Positions 33,894 through 41,819 of a stretch of DNA of 64,000 bases are shown here, piece by piece. The notes under the pieces were generated by a model. That model saw nothing but the letters and a program-made list of their open reading frames with translations. It ran no database searches and was not told the origin of the DNA. Both the position numbers and the translations under genes were made by a program. Within the stretch, counting starts at the first letter, position 1; the number at the start of each line of letters is the position of its first letter. The stretch is taken from the NCBI RefSeq assembly GCF_002269505.1, contig NZ_NQKQ01000005.1, positions 124,001-188,000 of the forward strand, written 5' to 3'. The DNA is from Pseudomonas fragi. GTDB taxonomy: Bacteria; Pseudomonadota; Gammaproteobacteria; Pseudomonadales; Pseudomonadaceae.

Positions 33894-34769
33894 CTATCTC
33901 AGCTCTTTGGCCAGATCTAACCAAGCCATTGCAGCCGGAGGCAAATGCGCACCGGCACGCCAAGCGAGTGCAATATTCCAATCCGTGTGTGGCTCTTCAA
34001 GAGGTACTAGAGCGATGCCCGCATGTTTATGTTTTTGCGCAAGCATTCGCGGTAAAAATGCCACCCCTAAACCTGCAGCTACCAGGTCGGCGATGAAATC
34101 AATCTGCCCGCTGCGGGCCGTCACCCGGGGCACAATCCCTCTTCGATCACAAGCGGCCATAATTAATGCGTTAAGCGCAAACCCCTCATCAAAGAGGATG
34201 AATGGCGAATCCGCCAGATCACTGAAGTTCATTCGCTTGCGTCGCGAAAGCGAATGGGCGCTAGGCAGCACAACCACTAAAGGCTCGTTGCGCACTTCCT
34301 GATAAGCGAAAGTTTCATCGATCGGAATCAGTAGTGCTGCCAAGTCCACCTCTCCGGCCTCCAGGCACTCACACAGTTTCTTACTACCGTGCTCTATCAG
34401 TTCTATATTCACCATCGGATAGCGGCTGCGATAAGTAGCAAACATCTCAGCGAACAATACCCCGGAGCCTACAGGCGGCAAGCCGATCCGCAGCGTACCG
34501 CCCTTCAGGTCGCGCAGTTCATTGATCTCTGCGATCAGATCGTTCCGCTCTGCGAGTAATACCAGTGCGCGCCGATAGGCAATCTCACCTGCGGCCGTCA
34601 ACTCGCTTTTATGGCCGATACGGTTCAGCAGTGGCGTACCTAGCTCATCCTCGAGCGTCCTGACTGCCTTGCTGACTGAGGACTGAGTCAAAGACACAAC
34701 CTCCGCAGCTTGGGAGAAACCTCCCTGGCGCACCACTTCTACAAACACCCGCAGCGTTCTGAGATTCAT
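33894..34769 (-). CDS. LysR-family transcriptional regulator
   Basis: 291 residues. N-terminal winged HTH (MNLRTLRVFVEVVRQGGFSQ, LTQSSVSKAVRTLEDELGTP) and a full periplasmic-binding-protein-like effector domain (GGTLRIGLPPVGSGVLFAEM to VAAGLGVAFLPRM). It is divergent from the lldD-type gene with a 130-base shared gap. By the usual LysR arrangement it is the likely regulator of lldD and the FUSC gene, with a 2-hydroxy acid or product as inducer. Confidence 0.9.
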   Translation of the reverse strand: MNLRTLRVFVEVVRQGGFSQAAEVVSLTQSSVSKAVRTLEDELGTPLLNRIGHKSELTAAGEIAYRRALVLLAERNDLIAEINELRDLKGGTLRIGLPPVGSGVLFAEMFATYRSRYPMVNIELIEHGSKKLCECLEAGEVDLAALLIPIDETFAYQEVRNEPLVVVLPSAHSLSRRKRMNFSDLADSPFILFDEGFALNALIMAACDRRGIVPRVTARSGQIDFIADLVAAGLGVAFLPRMLAQKHKHAGIALVPLEEPHTDWNIALAWRAGAHLPPAAMAWLDLAKELR

Positions 34770-34901
34770 GTGTATTCCAATAGCGACTCAATTCGAGTAG
34801 AAAAAGTTATTTTTATCATACTCAACAATCCCTTATCGTGAAATTCACTCAGCAACGTCCTACGTCGCTGAAATTTTCTAGAGACCTAGGAGTTGTAGAT
34901 A

Positions 34902-36041
34902 ATGATTATTTCATCGGCATCCGACTATCGAGAAGCCGCGAGACGCAAATTGCCGCGATTTCTGTTCGACTACATCGACGGCGGCGCCTATGCCGAACAC
35001 ACAATGCGTGCCAATAGCGCTGACCTCGCCAGCATCAGCTTGCGTCAACGCATCTTGAGAAATGTTGACAGTTTGAGTCTCAAGACGACGCTCTTTGGAA
35101 AGGAACAGAGTCTGCCGATCATCCTCAGCCCCGTCGGACTGACCGGTATGTATGCCCGTCGTGGTGAAGTACAAGCGGCCAAGGCTGCGGCCACGAAAGG
35201 CATTCCCTTTTGCCTGTCCACAGTATCGGTCTGCTCGATTGAAGAGGTTAGTTCCCAGAGTTCGCAATCGATCTGGTTTCAACTCTATGTGCTCAAGGAT
35301 CGCGGATTTATGCGTAATGCCCTAGAGCGTGCTCAAGCAGCCGGCGTTACCACGCTGGTGTTCACCGTAGACATGCCGACGCCAGGCGCTCGTTACCGTG
35401 ATGCCCACTCGGGCATGTCTGGGCCACTCGCAGCTTCACGGCGCATCCTGCAAGCCACCACTAGGCCGGATTGGGCGTTTAATGTCGGTATCCTCGGTCG
35501 TCCGCATGATTTGGGCAACATCTCCAAGTACCTGGGCAAAGCCACCACCCTGGAAGATTATGTTGGCTGGTTAGGCAATAACTTCGACCCCTCTATCAGC
35601 TGGAAGGACCTGGAATGGATCCGCGAGTTTTGGAAGGGCCCGATGATTATCAAGGGCATCCTTGATCCACAGGACGCCAAGGACGCAGTAAGTTTCGGCG
35701 CTGATGGCATCGTGGTCTCCAACCACGGCGGTCGCCAATTGGACGGTGTGCTGTCCACCGCTAGGGCTTTGCCTCCCATCGCCGAAGTAGTGGGTGATGA
35801 CCTGACGGTGCTGGTGGACTCTGGCATTCGTTCCGGGCTGGATGTTGTGCGCATGCTCGCCTTAGGCGCCAAGGCATGCCTGCTGGGGCGCTCGACGGTT
35901 TACGCTCTGGCCGCCGACGGACAGCACGGGGTAGAGAATATGCTGGATATCTTCTCGCAAGAAATGCGCGTGGCAATGACGCTCACTGGTGTTACCTCGA
36001 TTGACAAGATCGATCGAACCGCATTGGTTCCAGTTGAGTAA
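34902..36041 (+). CDS. lldD: FMN-dependent L-lactate dehydrogenase (LldD type)
   Basis: 379 residues of the FMN-dependent alpha-hydroxy-acid dehydrogenase family. The N-terminus [33 protein letters not shown] is that of LldD. FMN and substrate residues are in [37 protein letters not shown] and [10 protein letters not shown] (catalytic His). LldD oxidises L-lactate to pyruvate and feeds electrons to the quinone pool from the membrane face. No lldP permease or lldEFG lies beside it. As island cargo it may be an extra copy with altered substrate range. Confidence 0.88.
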   Translation: MIISSASDYREAARRKLPRFLFDYIDGGAYAEHTMRANSADLASISLRQRILRNVDSLSLKTTLFGKEQSLPIILSPVGLTGMYARRGEVQAAKAAATKGIPFCLSTVSVCSIEEVSSQSSQSIWFQLYVLKDRGFMRNALERAQAAGVTTLVFTVDMPTPGARYRDAHSGMSGPLAASRRILQATTRPDWAFNVGILGRPHDLGNISKYLGKATTLEDYVGWLGNNFDPSISWKDLEWIREFWKGPMIIKGILDPQDAKDAVSFGADGIVVSNHGGRQLDGVLSTARALPPIAEVVGDDLTVLVDSGIRSGLDVVRMLALGAKACLLGRSTVYALAADGQHGVENMLDIFSQEMRVAMTLTGVTSIDKIDRTALVPVE

Positions 36042-36054
36042 TGAAGGTTCGATC

Positions 36055-37083
36055 ATGTCGCAATCACTGACCGTTAAGATGTTGGAAGCGGTACGCAATG
36101 TACCGATTGGCTACGTAGTGTGTGGTGGTGTTGTCTGTACTGTGCCGGCGCTCCTCGCGGCTCGCTTACACAACCCCTTGTTCTGTTGGTCAGCGATTGC
36201 CGCATTCTGGAGCTATCTGTCGATTCCGAGCGATAAGTCCCCAAAGGGTTGTATCTTCGGCCTGGTTTTCGGCATCACCGGCGCCGTGGCGTCAGGGCTA
36301 GGTGCTTGGACGATGGTATGGCCGCAACTGGCTATAGCACTGTCGGCCCTCTTTGCGTTTGCTGGCGCTTACGCCCAGGTTTGCGGCGCGCGCATTAGCA
36401 TTCCCGCTTTGCTGACAGCGACGGCATTTGCGGTATCCACTGCATTCCCGGCAAAGGACTTTGCCCAGGGATTTGCTTATGCACGTTACTTTCTATATGG
36501 CAGCCTATGGGCTACAGGCTCCGCATTGCTGTTCCAATGGTGTCAGTACGACCAGCCTGATGCTGCAAAGCGGCCAGTTTTATGGTCGGCACTCAGAACA
36601 AATTTCACACCGAAATCTAACTTCTTTCTGCATGGGCTTCGCGTTGCGCTGTCGGGAGCACTGTCAGTTTGGTTGGTTCAATTGTGGTCGTTGCATTACG
36701 GATACTGGATGACCCTTACGGTGTTTCTGATCATGCAGCCCTACATGCATTCAACGTTGAGGATGTCTCTGGAGCGAGTCGGCGGCACCTTCTTAGGGGG
36801 AGCCATTGCTGCCGTTCTTGGTTACGCAATCCATGATCCGTTTTTGTTGGCTGCACTGATACTGCCTGTTTCTATTGGCACCCTGGCAGGGCGCTCTGTG
36901 AGCCACATCAGCTATTTGATGTTCCTCACTCCACATTTCATACTGGTCGCGCAGGTTGGCCAGTCAGGAGGATCGGAGCTGGATTTGGTATTTCTACGAA
37001 TGCTCTACAGCACCGGTGGTGCACTTTTAGCGATCATCGCTTCGCTTGTGATTTTTCCTCGCTGGCAAACGGCTGAGCCGTAG
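36055..37083 (+). CDS. FUSC-family inner-membrane protein
   Basis: 342 residues from ATG 36055, with AAGG seven bases upstream and 13 bases after the lldD stop, so it is in one operon with it. Two sets of transmembrane helices with the fusaric-acid-resistance/aromatic-acid-exporter type C-terminal signature (HYGYWMTLTVFLIMQPYMHS, RVGGTFLGGAIAAVLGY). Shorter than full FUSC pumps and lacking the long cytoplasmic domain. Probably an exporter of an organic acid; coupling with lldD suggests a hydroxy acid or its oxo product, by inference. Confidence 0.75.
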   Translation: MSQSLTVKMLEAVRNVPIGYVVCGGVVCTVPALLAARLHNPLFCWSAIAAFWSYLSIPSDKSPKGCIFGLVFGITGAVASGLGAWTMVWPQLAIALSALFAFAGAYAQVCGARISIPALLTATAFAVSTAFPAKDFAQGFAYARYFLYGSLWATGSALLFQWCQYDQPDAAKRPVLWSALRTNFTPKSNFFLHGLRVALSGALSVWLVQLWSLHYGYWMTLTVFLIMQPYMHSTLRMSLERVGGTFLGGAIAAVLGYAIHDPFLLAALILPVSIGTLAGRSVSHISYLMFLTPHFILVAQVGQSGGSELDLVFLRMLYSTGGALLAIIASLVIFPRWQTAEP

Positions 37084-37104
37084 AGGACTAGGGGAGTGTT
37101 TCCT

Positions 37105-37187
37105 AGACCGCCGGTTTGAAAGCCCCTTCCCGTGCAGCCAACCAGTAACACCGCGCAAAAACTCAGTAATAGGCTCCGCGTGAACAT
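37105..37187 (-). pseudogene. Truncated copy of the small lipoprotein gene
   Basis: N-terminal 25 codons (MFTRSLLLSFCAVLLVGCTG, RGFQ) match the intact genes at 38511-38822 and 38916-39227, including the ribosome-binding region AGGAAGAACGCC. The match ends near 37105 and unrelated island sequence follows. So DNA of the chromosomal lipoprotein locus lies inside the island boundary. Confidence 0.85.
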
Positions 37188-37202
37188 GGCGTTCTTCCTC
37201 AT

Positions 37203-37419
37203 GGTTTGACTCGGATGTTTGTAGGCCCTGATCGTGCCGTAGTCACGTGCGCCCTATCAAAGAGCGCTATACCCCCTCTACAGGTGCTTGTCATGCGATG
37301 AGAGGCGGGAGGGCTGAGCATCTAGAGCGTCGTTCGGGAATGGTTCTTTTCATGGTATGCCTTTTGTTTTGTTTGATAGTTATCTGCTTTTAAAGGTTTT
37401 ATTGCGCTTGTTGATAATA
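37203..37419. other. Non-coding right end of element B
   Basis: Holds the upstream region of the truncated lipoprotein gene, the diverged repeat ending TCATGCGATGAGA (37291-37303), the CATGGT arm-like box at 37351 and the AT-rich tract leading to the attachment core. No gene. Confidence 0.55.
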
Positions 37420-37573
37420 GAGTGGGAATGATTAGACGTCCGGCACTGACCGGCACGATCTAGCAAGAAACACCCTGAAGCCCGCTTAATTGCGGGCTTT
37501 TGGCTTTTTGGGTCTGGCAAATTCTGGCAGCTGTGTGCATCGCCAGGCACTGTGTTTAGGTGGCTTGGTATGG
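37420..37573. repeat. Right attachment repeat (attR)
   Basis: Starts with GAGTGGGAATGATT, as at the guaA end, and repeats 18067-18221 at about 90% identity by eye, including a terminator hairpin at 37478-37501 (AAGCCCGC/GCGGGCTTTT). The last guaA codons are present without the gene, as expected of a displaced target site. Confidence 0.8.
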
Positions 37574-37591
37574 AGCCGCGCTGATTACGGG

Positions 37592-38134
37592 CTAGAAGTT
37601 ATCAATCGCGTTACACATCGACACCTTGCCATCAGGCTTAGGCTCGACAGCTACCCATTGCTTGCCGTCAGCTGAAAGCTCATCCAGCAGGAATGAACAG
37701 TCTGCCGACATCGATGCCTGCACCTGGTAATCCACCCCGGGCCGAGGTACGAAGGTCATGGTTTTGGCACACTGCCGGGCATATTGCAGGCGCCCCAGGT
37801 AATGGAACGCGATCGGCTTGTTCGCCGGCACCACAAGCTCTGACGAGACTGCACCTGCCAACGAATAGATCGGCCCGGCAATGCCGAGGTTTTCGCCGTT
37901 ATGGTCGGGGAAGCCGGATTTCGCCGATGCCATCACTCCCGCGCCGGGCACATTCCAGTCCAGGCAATCACGCCCCGGCACGGCGCGCACCAGGCCGTCG
38001 GTGAGCAGACGAATACGGGCAGTCTCGCCGCTCTGCGGGGGTATGTAGCCGGAGGACAGCGAACGCACGTTTGCCACTTGGCCGCAGCCACTGAGCGCTA
38101 GCAGAACCGCGGGGATTACAGTGAACAGTCTCAT
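37592..38134 (-). CDS. Lipoprotein of unknown function
   Basis: 180 residues from ATG 38134 (MRLFTVIPAVLLALSGCGQ); the longer frame to 38209 has no signal. Lipobox LSGC. Mature part has paired cysteines (RDCLDW, RQCAKT, ADCSFL, SMCNA) that could form two disulphides. It lies 25 bases after the next lipoprotein gene upstream on the same strand, so they are probably co-transcribed. Envelope location inferred. Confidence 0.75.
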   Translation of the reverse strand: MRLFTVIPAVLLALSGCGQVANVRSLSSGYIPPQSGETARIRLLTDGLVRAVPGRDCLDWNVPGAGVMASAKSGFPDHNGENLGIAGPIYSLAGAVSSELVVPANKPIAFHYLGRLQYARQCAKTMTFVPRPGVDYQVQASMSADCSFLLDELSADGKQWVAVEPKPDGKVSMCNAIDNF

Positions 38135-38159
38135 CAGGCAATCGACTCGCAGGGGCAGG

Positions 38160-38486
38160 TTAAGGCTGGCGGCAGTTCTGGCTGACTGACAGATGCGGCG
38201 CAGGTTCATAGGTCACGCGCTGCAAACCATCGCCGTCCTGGAACAGGAAGTACTTGGTGCGACAGTCCTTGAACATTGTCGAGTAACCCTCGGCCCGGAA
38301 GCCTTGACCGTCCACCTGTTTGGTCACGGTATTGTTGCGGCTGACCACTTCAAGCACTTTTTGATAGCTGTCCCCCATGTTGACCCCGGGTTCGCCGGTG
38401 ATGGCGGTCGAGGAGGTGCAGCCGCCCAGTGTTGCTGCCGCCAACACCAATGCGGTGCCGTACAGTCCGTTGCGTAGATCGTTCAT
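38160..38486 (-). CDS. Small lipoprotein of unknown function
   Basis: 108 residues; signal YGTALVLAAATLGGC with lipobox LGGC. The mature part has VNMGDSYQKVLEVVSRNNTV, then a basic segment with two cysteines (KDCRTKYF, SQNCRQP). The pattern of a short domain starting GDS/GMS and ending in a Cys pair is seen in other small Pseudomonas lipoproteins of unknown function. Same strand and close to its neighbours. Confidence 0.75.
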   Translation of the reverse strand: MNDLRNGLYGTALVLAAATLGGCTSSTAITGEPGVNMGDSYQKVLEVVSRNNTVTKQVDGQGFRAEGYSTMFKDCRTKYFLFQDGDGLQRVTYEPAPHLSVSQNCRQP

Positions 38487-38510
38487 TCCCTGTGTCCTTT
38501 TGGTGACGGA

Positions 38511-38822
38511 TTAACGGCGGCCGTCGCACACCGGCGATTCTCCGATACGACCGAGCTTGCACATGTCCACGTTATCTTTGCGTTTGTAGCCTGCGTCTTT
38601 CATGCAATAGAAGTTCAGTAACCTCACATCGATTGGCGACCTGTCTCCTGCGCCATCAACATTGGTATATCCGCACGCACGCATCGCAGCAATGATCCCG
38701 GTCTGCGATACGCCCTCCTTGTACCATTTTGTGTAATCCGGAGCCGGCGGTTGAAAGCCCCTGCCTGTGCAGCCGATCAGTATCAAAGCGCAAAAACTCA
38801 ACAGCAGGTTTCTGCTAAACAT
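38511..38822 (-). CDS. Small lipoprotein, paralogue 1
   Basis: 103 residues from ATG 38822 (MFSRNLLLSFCALILIGCTG), where GGAAGGA gives a good ribosome-binding site; ATG 38837 has none. Lipobox LIGC. Mature part DYTKWYKEGVSQTGIIAAMR, ACGYTNVDG, and end GESPVCDGRR, with four cysteines. About 65-70% identical by eye to the next gene. A W-x-K-x-G-V-S segment followed by a Cys-containing helix occurs in many small proteobacterial lipoproteins. Function unknown. Confidence 0.8.
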   Translation of the reverse strand: MFSRNLLLSFCALILIGCTGRGFQPPAPDYTKWYKEGVSQTGIIAAMRACGYTNVDGAGDRSPIDVRLLNFYCMKDAGYKRKDNVDMCKLGRIGESPVCDGRR

Positions 38823-38915
38823 GGCGTCCTTCCTCATGATATGACTCGGACAACCTGTGATACGCCGTTGCCTGATGCTTTCTGGACAGGCCAGAGCATT
38901 CCGGCGCGCAGATCA

Positions 38916-39227
38916 TTACCGGCGGCCTTCGCACACGGGTGACTCGCCAATACGGCCTAGCTTGCACAGGTCGATTTTATCCCTGCGCGAGAACCCTGCA
39001 TCTTTCATGCAGTAGAACCGGGTCAGCACAACATCAATCGGCGAGGTATCTCCCACGCCATCAAGATTGGTATATCCGCAAGCACGCATGGCGTTGTCGA
39101 CGCCTGATTGAGTGACCCCCTTTTTGTACCACTGCGTGTAGTCGCCTGGCGGAGGTTGAAAGCCTCTTCCTGTGCAGCCAACCAGTAACACAGCGCAAAA
39201 ACTCAGCAACAGGCCCTTCGTGCACAT
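38916..39227 (-). CDS. Small lipoprotein, paralogue 2
   Basis: 103 residues, tandem paralogue of the preceding gene: MCTKGLLLSFCAVLLVGCTG, DYTQWYKKGVTQSGVDNAMR, SPIDVVLTRFYCMKDAGFSR, GESPVCEGRR. All cysteines are conserved between the two, which argues for both being functional. A third, truncated copy lies inside the island at 37105-37187. Confidence 0.8.
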   Translation of the reverse strand: MCTKGLLLSFCAVLLVGCTGRGFQPPPGDYTQWYKKGVTQSGVDNAMRACGYTNLDGVGDTSPIDVVLTRFYCMKDAGFSRRDKIDLCKLGRIGESPVCEGRR

Positions 39228-39343
39228 GGCGTTCTTCCTTGGGTTTTGACGCGGGTAGAGTGTGATGCGCCAACATCGTATAGGGAACTTTCATTCAACA
39301 AATGGTTCCATACTGTCCTTCACTCAGACTGTTCAAGGATCGA

Positions 39344-39901
39344 ATGAAAACTTATCTGGCAGTTCCGTTAGCAATCACACTCGCCCTTGTGATGACCGGT
39401 TGCAGTAGCCGTAAGGCGGGTGATCTCACTTCAACGCCGGTCGTACCACTGGTCATGAATGACCATCAAGCCAGCTTGACCTTCCGTACCATCGGCGGGG
39501 AGGGTGATCACCCTGTCAGTTACATGTACGGGTATTCCGACGGTCGAATGGATGACGCGGGTGATCGTGTTTATGACACGGCTTACTTCAAACGCATACC
39601 GGCCTATCTGAAGAGAATTGGCGGTGGCACTGACAGCATCAGCAAGCTGGTCGATGCAGACAAAGTGGTGCACGTGGAAGGGACGGTCAAGGCCAAGCAG
39701 TTCACCTTCAACGGTATTCCAATGCCTACGCCGTTCGACAAAGAGCAGCCTGTTGCGCAGCAATTCACGCCACAAGCCAAGAAGAATTACGTGGTTGAAA
39801 CCGTTATCGCCGACACTTGGGTCATGAGCGTGTATGAAGTCAGCGCCACCGGTGAGCGCAAAAGTATTGGCGTTCGAAAAAATGATGGCGCCGCAGACTG
39901 A
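39344..39901 (+). CDS. Lipoprotein of unknown function
   Basis: 185 residues from ATG 39344 (MKTYLAVPLAITLALVMTGC), with AAGGA upstream; the ORF start at 39302 lies before the signal peptide. Lipobox MTGC. Mature part is charged with no recognised domain. Divergent from the lipoprotein group. Followed by a strong terminator. Confidence 0.75.
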   Translation: MKTYLAVPLAITLALVMTGCSSRKAGDLTSTPVVPLVMNDHQASLTFRTIGGEGDHPVSYMYGYSDGRMDDAGDRVYDTAYFKRIPAYLKRIGGGTDSISKLVDADKVVHVEGTVKAKQFTFNGIPMPTPFDKEQPVAQQFTPQAKKNYVVETVIADTWVMSVYEVSATGERKSIGVRKNDGAAD

Positions 39902-39936
39902 CTGAGCAGGCAAGAGCATAAGTCCGGTGTGATGTG

Positions 39937-39974
39937 AAAAAGGCGATCATCCCTTGGTGTTGATCGCCTTTTTT
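39937..39974 (+). terminator. Rho-independent terminator
   Basis: AAAAAGGCGATCA and TGATCGCCTTTTTT around an eleven-base loop, directly after the lipoprotein gene. Confidence 0.9.
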
Positions 39975-40202
39975 GTGGTCGGCGTTCTAAACCATCAAAC
40001 TTTCGACGCCAATTATTTGAACGTCGCACTTGCTCAAAAGGCAATTGAGCTTAGTTCGATTGATTCATACGCGTTATTAAAACTTCATCCATAAATAATA
40101 AGGTATCAACCAAAACAATTGGTTAGGCGTGCTGTTTTTGCTGAAGTCAAAATACTGACAATAAAAGCCAGTTGCATCCTCCCTATAAGTCGGTGATTTA
40201 TC

Positions 40203-40859
40203 ATGATCAAGATCATGGCCTTCTTGTTAATAGGAGTTGTTACTGCAGGATGCAACGGATTCGTGAAACCCGACCTGTCGGGGCCGGTTAATGACGCGTA
40301 CTTTCCAGTCTTTTCAGGCTTTCCCATGCCGTTTATGTACATGGCCTCGGCCGTGCAATGGAATGAGGATTACGCCGTCACAACAGGGCACACGCCCTTT
40401 ATCCCCAACGTTGCATACCGTTGCAGCACACACTGCGATCTGGTCTTTATCAAGCATAAAGCCAATGGCCACTACCCTGCATGGCGTGCATCGCGCGTGG
40501 GCGAGAGCATTACGGCCGTGGGCGTGAGCCCTTACCTTGTGACCACAACGGGCAAGGGCAGGGTTTATAAAACACCCTTCAGCAATACCGAAGAACGTAG
40601 CGGTGACCTGTATGCCATCCATGATGCCCCGCTGGTCAAGGGCATGTCGGGTGGGCCGGTAATCGCCAGTGACGGTTGTGTGGTGGGGATCAATGCCGGT
40701 TTCTATTCGACCAGCCTGAACAGTGCGATAACGTTGCCCGAGCTGAAAAGCGCGCAGAGGGTCAGCATCTTTATTCCGTACTCTATTGTTGCCCGCGAAT
40801 GGCGGATGTTGCAGGCGCAGCTTGATGGGGGGCATGGCTCGAAGTTTGCGACCAAGTAA
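40203..40859 (+). CDS. Trypsin-like serine protease lipoprotein
   Basis: 218 residues. Signal MIKIMAFLLIGVVTAGCNGF with lipobox TAGC. A compact chymotrypsin fold is suggested by VTTGHTPF (catalytic His), THCDLVFIKH (likely Asp) and GMSGGPVIASDGCVVGINAG (catalytic Ser in G-x-S-G-G-P). Smaller than Deg proteases and without a PDZ domain. A periplasmic-facing protease anchored in a membrane; substrate unknown. Monocistronic, upstream region of 228 bases AT-rich with no gene. Confidence 0.8.
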   Translation: MIKIMAFLLIGVVTAGCNGFVKPDLSGPVNDAYFPVFSGFPMPFMYMASAVQWNEDYAVTTGHTPFIPNVAYRCSTHCDLVFIKHKANGHYPAWRASRVGESITAVGVSPYLVTTTGKGRVYKTPFSNTEERSGDLYAIHDAPLVKGMSGGPVIASDGCVVGINAGFYSTSLNSAITLPELKSAQRVSIFIPYSIVAREWRMLQAQLDGGHGSKFATK

Positions 40860-40873
40860 AAAAGCCCCTCAAC

Positions 40874-40900
40874 CAGCCCTCTCCTGGAGGGAGAGGGCTG
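40874..40900. terminator. Bidirectional terminator-like hairpin
   Basis: CAGCCCTCTC and GAGAGGGCTG with a seven-base loop, between the convergent protease and treR genes. Preceded by an A run, so it acts best for treR. Confidence 0.6.
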
Positions 40901-40920
40901 GGGCAAGGGTGCTTTTGATG

Positions 40921-41625
40921 TCAACGCCGCGCCACATCCGAAAAGTAGAACTTGTCCAGCGTGTGCCGTGACTCGGTGTACTCGAACTGGCGCCCATCTT
41001 GTAAAAACGTCTGGTTGCTCACCACGATCACATGGCTCTGACCGTCCAGGTCCAGGTGCTGCTGGTCGTCCTTGCTGCGCGGCACCGCTTCGATGGTGCG
41101 CTGGGCATAGCTGATCTGCAGGTTCAGGGTCTGCTCGATGTAGGCGTAGATCGAGTGCTCGGCAATGTCCTGATCCAGCCCCGGGATCAAGTCATTGACA
41201 AAATGGTTGATGTCCAGAATCACGCGCTTGCCATCAATATGGCGTACACGCTTGATCCGGGTGATCAGGCTGCCCGCTTCAGCATCGAACTTTTCGCACA
41301 GTGCGCCTTCGAGCGGGAAACGGGTGAACTCCACCACGTTGGTACAGACGTTGCCGCCCAGGCGCGGGTAAGTCTCCTGAAAGCTGACGATACCGCCTAA
41401 CTGGAACTCGATCGGGCTGGATGACAACACGAAGGTGCCCTTGCCGTGGATTTTCTGTGCAAAACCACGCTCCTGCAGTTGTTCTATGGCCTTGCGCACT
41501 GTGCCACGGCTGGCCCCGTAGCTCGCCATCAACTCGGCTTCGGACGGCAGGCGGGCACCGCGGGCCAGGCGTTCAGTGGTGATACTGGCAAGCAGATCCG
41601 TGTAGATCTGATTGTATTTAGTCAT
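40921..41625 (-). CDS. treR: Trehalose operon repressor, GntR family
   Basis: 234 residues from ATG 41625 (MTKYNQIYTDLLASITTERL); the longer frame runs through the operator region. N-terminal GntR winged helix (RLPSEAELMASYGASRGTVR, GKGTFVLSS) and a UTRA effector domain (about residues 85-225). Divergent from the trehalose genes over a gap with two palindromic sites. Expected to repress the PTS genes until trehalose-6-phosphate binds. Confidence 0.92.
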   Translation of the reverse strand: MTKYNQIYTDLLASITTERLARGARLPSEAELMASYGASRGTVRKAIEQLQERGFAQKIHGKGTFVLSSSPIEFQLGGIVSFQETYPRLGGNVCTNVVEFTRFPLEGALCEKFDAEAGSLITRIKRVRHIDGKRVILDINHFVNDLIPGLDQDIAEHSIYAYIEQTLNLQISYAQRTIEAVPRSKDDQQHLDLDGQSHVIVVSNQTFLQDGRQFEYTESRHTLDKFYFSDVARR

Positions 41626-41714
41626 GGCGAGGGCTCTATACCGATTGGGCTCGGGGCCCGGAACCTTAAGGGCTGAAGGGAAGGCAGCGCAAGTGCGCGG
41701 CGGATAAATCGCAA

Positions 41715-41730
41715 ACTCGTCTGTACCAGT
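41715..41730. promoter_or_regulatory. TreR operator, site 1
   Basis: ACTCGT-CTGT-ACCAGT: one mismatch from the palindrome ACTCGT-N4-ACGAGT of site 2. Centres are 26 bases apart. Confidence 0.65.
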
Positions 41731-41740
41731 TGTTGCTTTA

Positions 41741-41756
41741 ACTCGTACAGACGAGT
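41741..41756. promoter_or_regulatory. TreR operator, site 2
   Basis: Perfect palindrome ACTCGT-ACAG-ACGAGT in the treR-treB gap, 64 bases before the treB start. The outer halves of the two sites also form an inverted repeat (ACTCGTCTGTAC / GTACAGACGAGT). Confidence 0.75.
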
Positions 41757-41819
41757 ATTTTTTACTTCGGCGTGCTGCCACAACGACGCTCCATAATAAA
41801 AATCAAGCGGAGAACACGC

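Larger units (their letters stand above)
18067..37433. mobile_element. Composite genomic island integrated at the 3' end of guaA
   Basis: Bounded by direct repeats that start at GAGTGGGAATGATT (18067-18080 and 37420-37433, the guaA stop region). The imperfect repeat continues about 140 bases further, through the terminator, at roughly 90% identity by eye. An integrase gene lies just inside the left end and phage/plasmid genes follow. An internal site at 33060 splits the island into two tandem elements. The core shared by the ends restores guaA after insertion. Content is lower in GC than the flanks, most clearly between 23.2 and 27.3 kb. Confidence 0.85.
33060..37433. mobile_element. Element B: 4.4-kb non-autonomous cargo segment
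   Basis: Lies between two copies of the same right-end sequence and contains no recombinase. Cargo: HNH-like pseudogene, LysR regulator, lldD-type gene, FUSC-family gene, truncated lipoprotein. It may be the remnant of an older insertion at guaA, against which element A later integrated, or a satellite moved by element A's integrase. Confidence 0.55.

Noticed and set aside
33363..34769. Readthrough fusion of LysR with the downstream open frame
   Set aside because: The two are in the same frame separated by one TAG, but LysR has its normal full length before the stop, so the shared frame is coincidental.
37188..37202. Complete gene at 37005-37202 on the minus strand
   Set aside because: Only the first 25 codons match the lipoprotein family; the rest is unrelated island DNA in a chance open frame.
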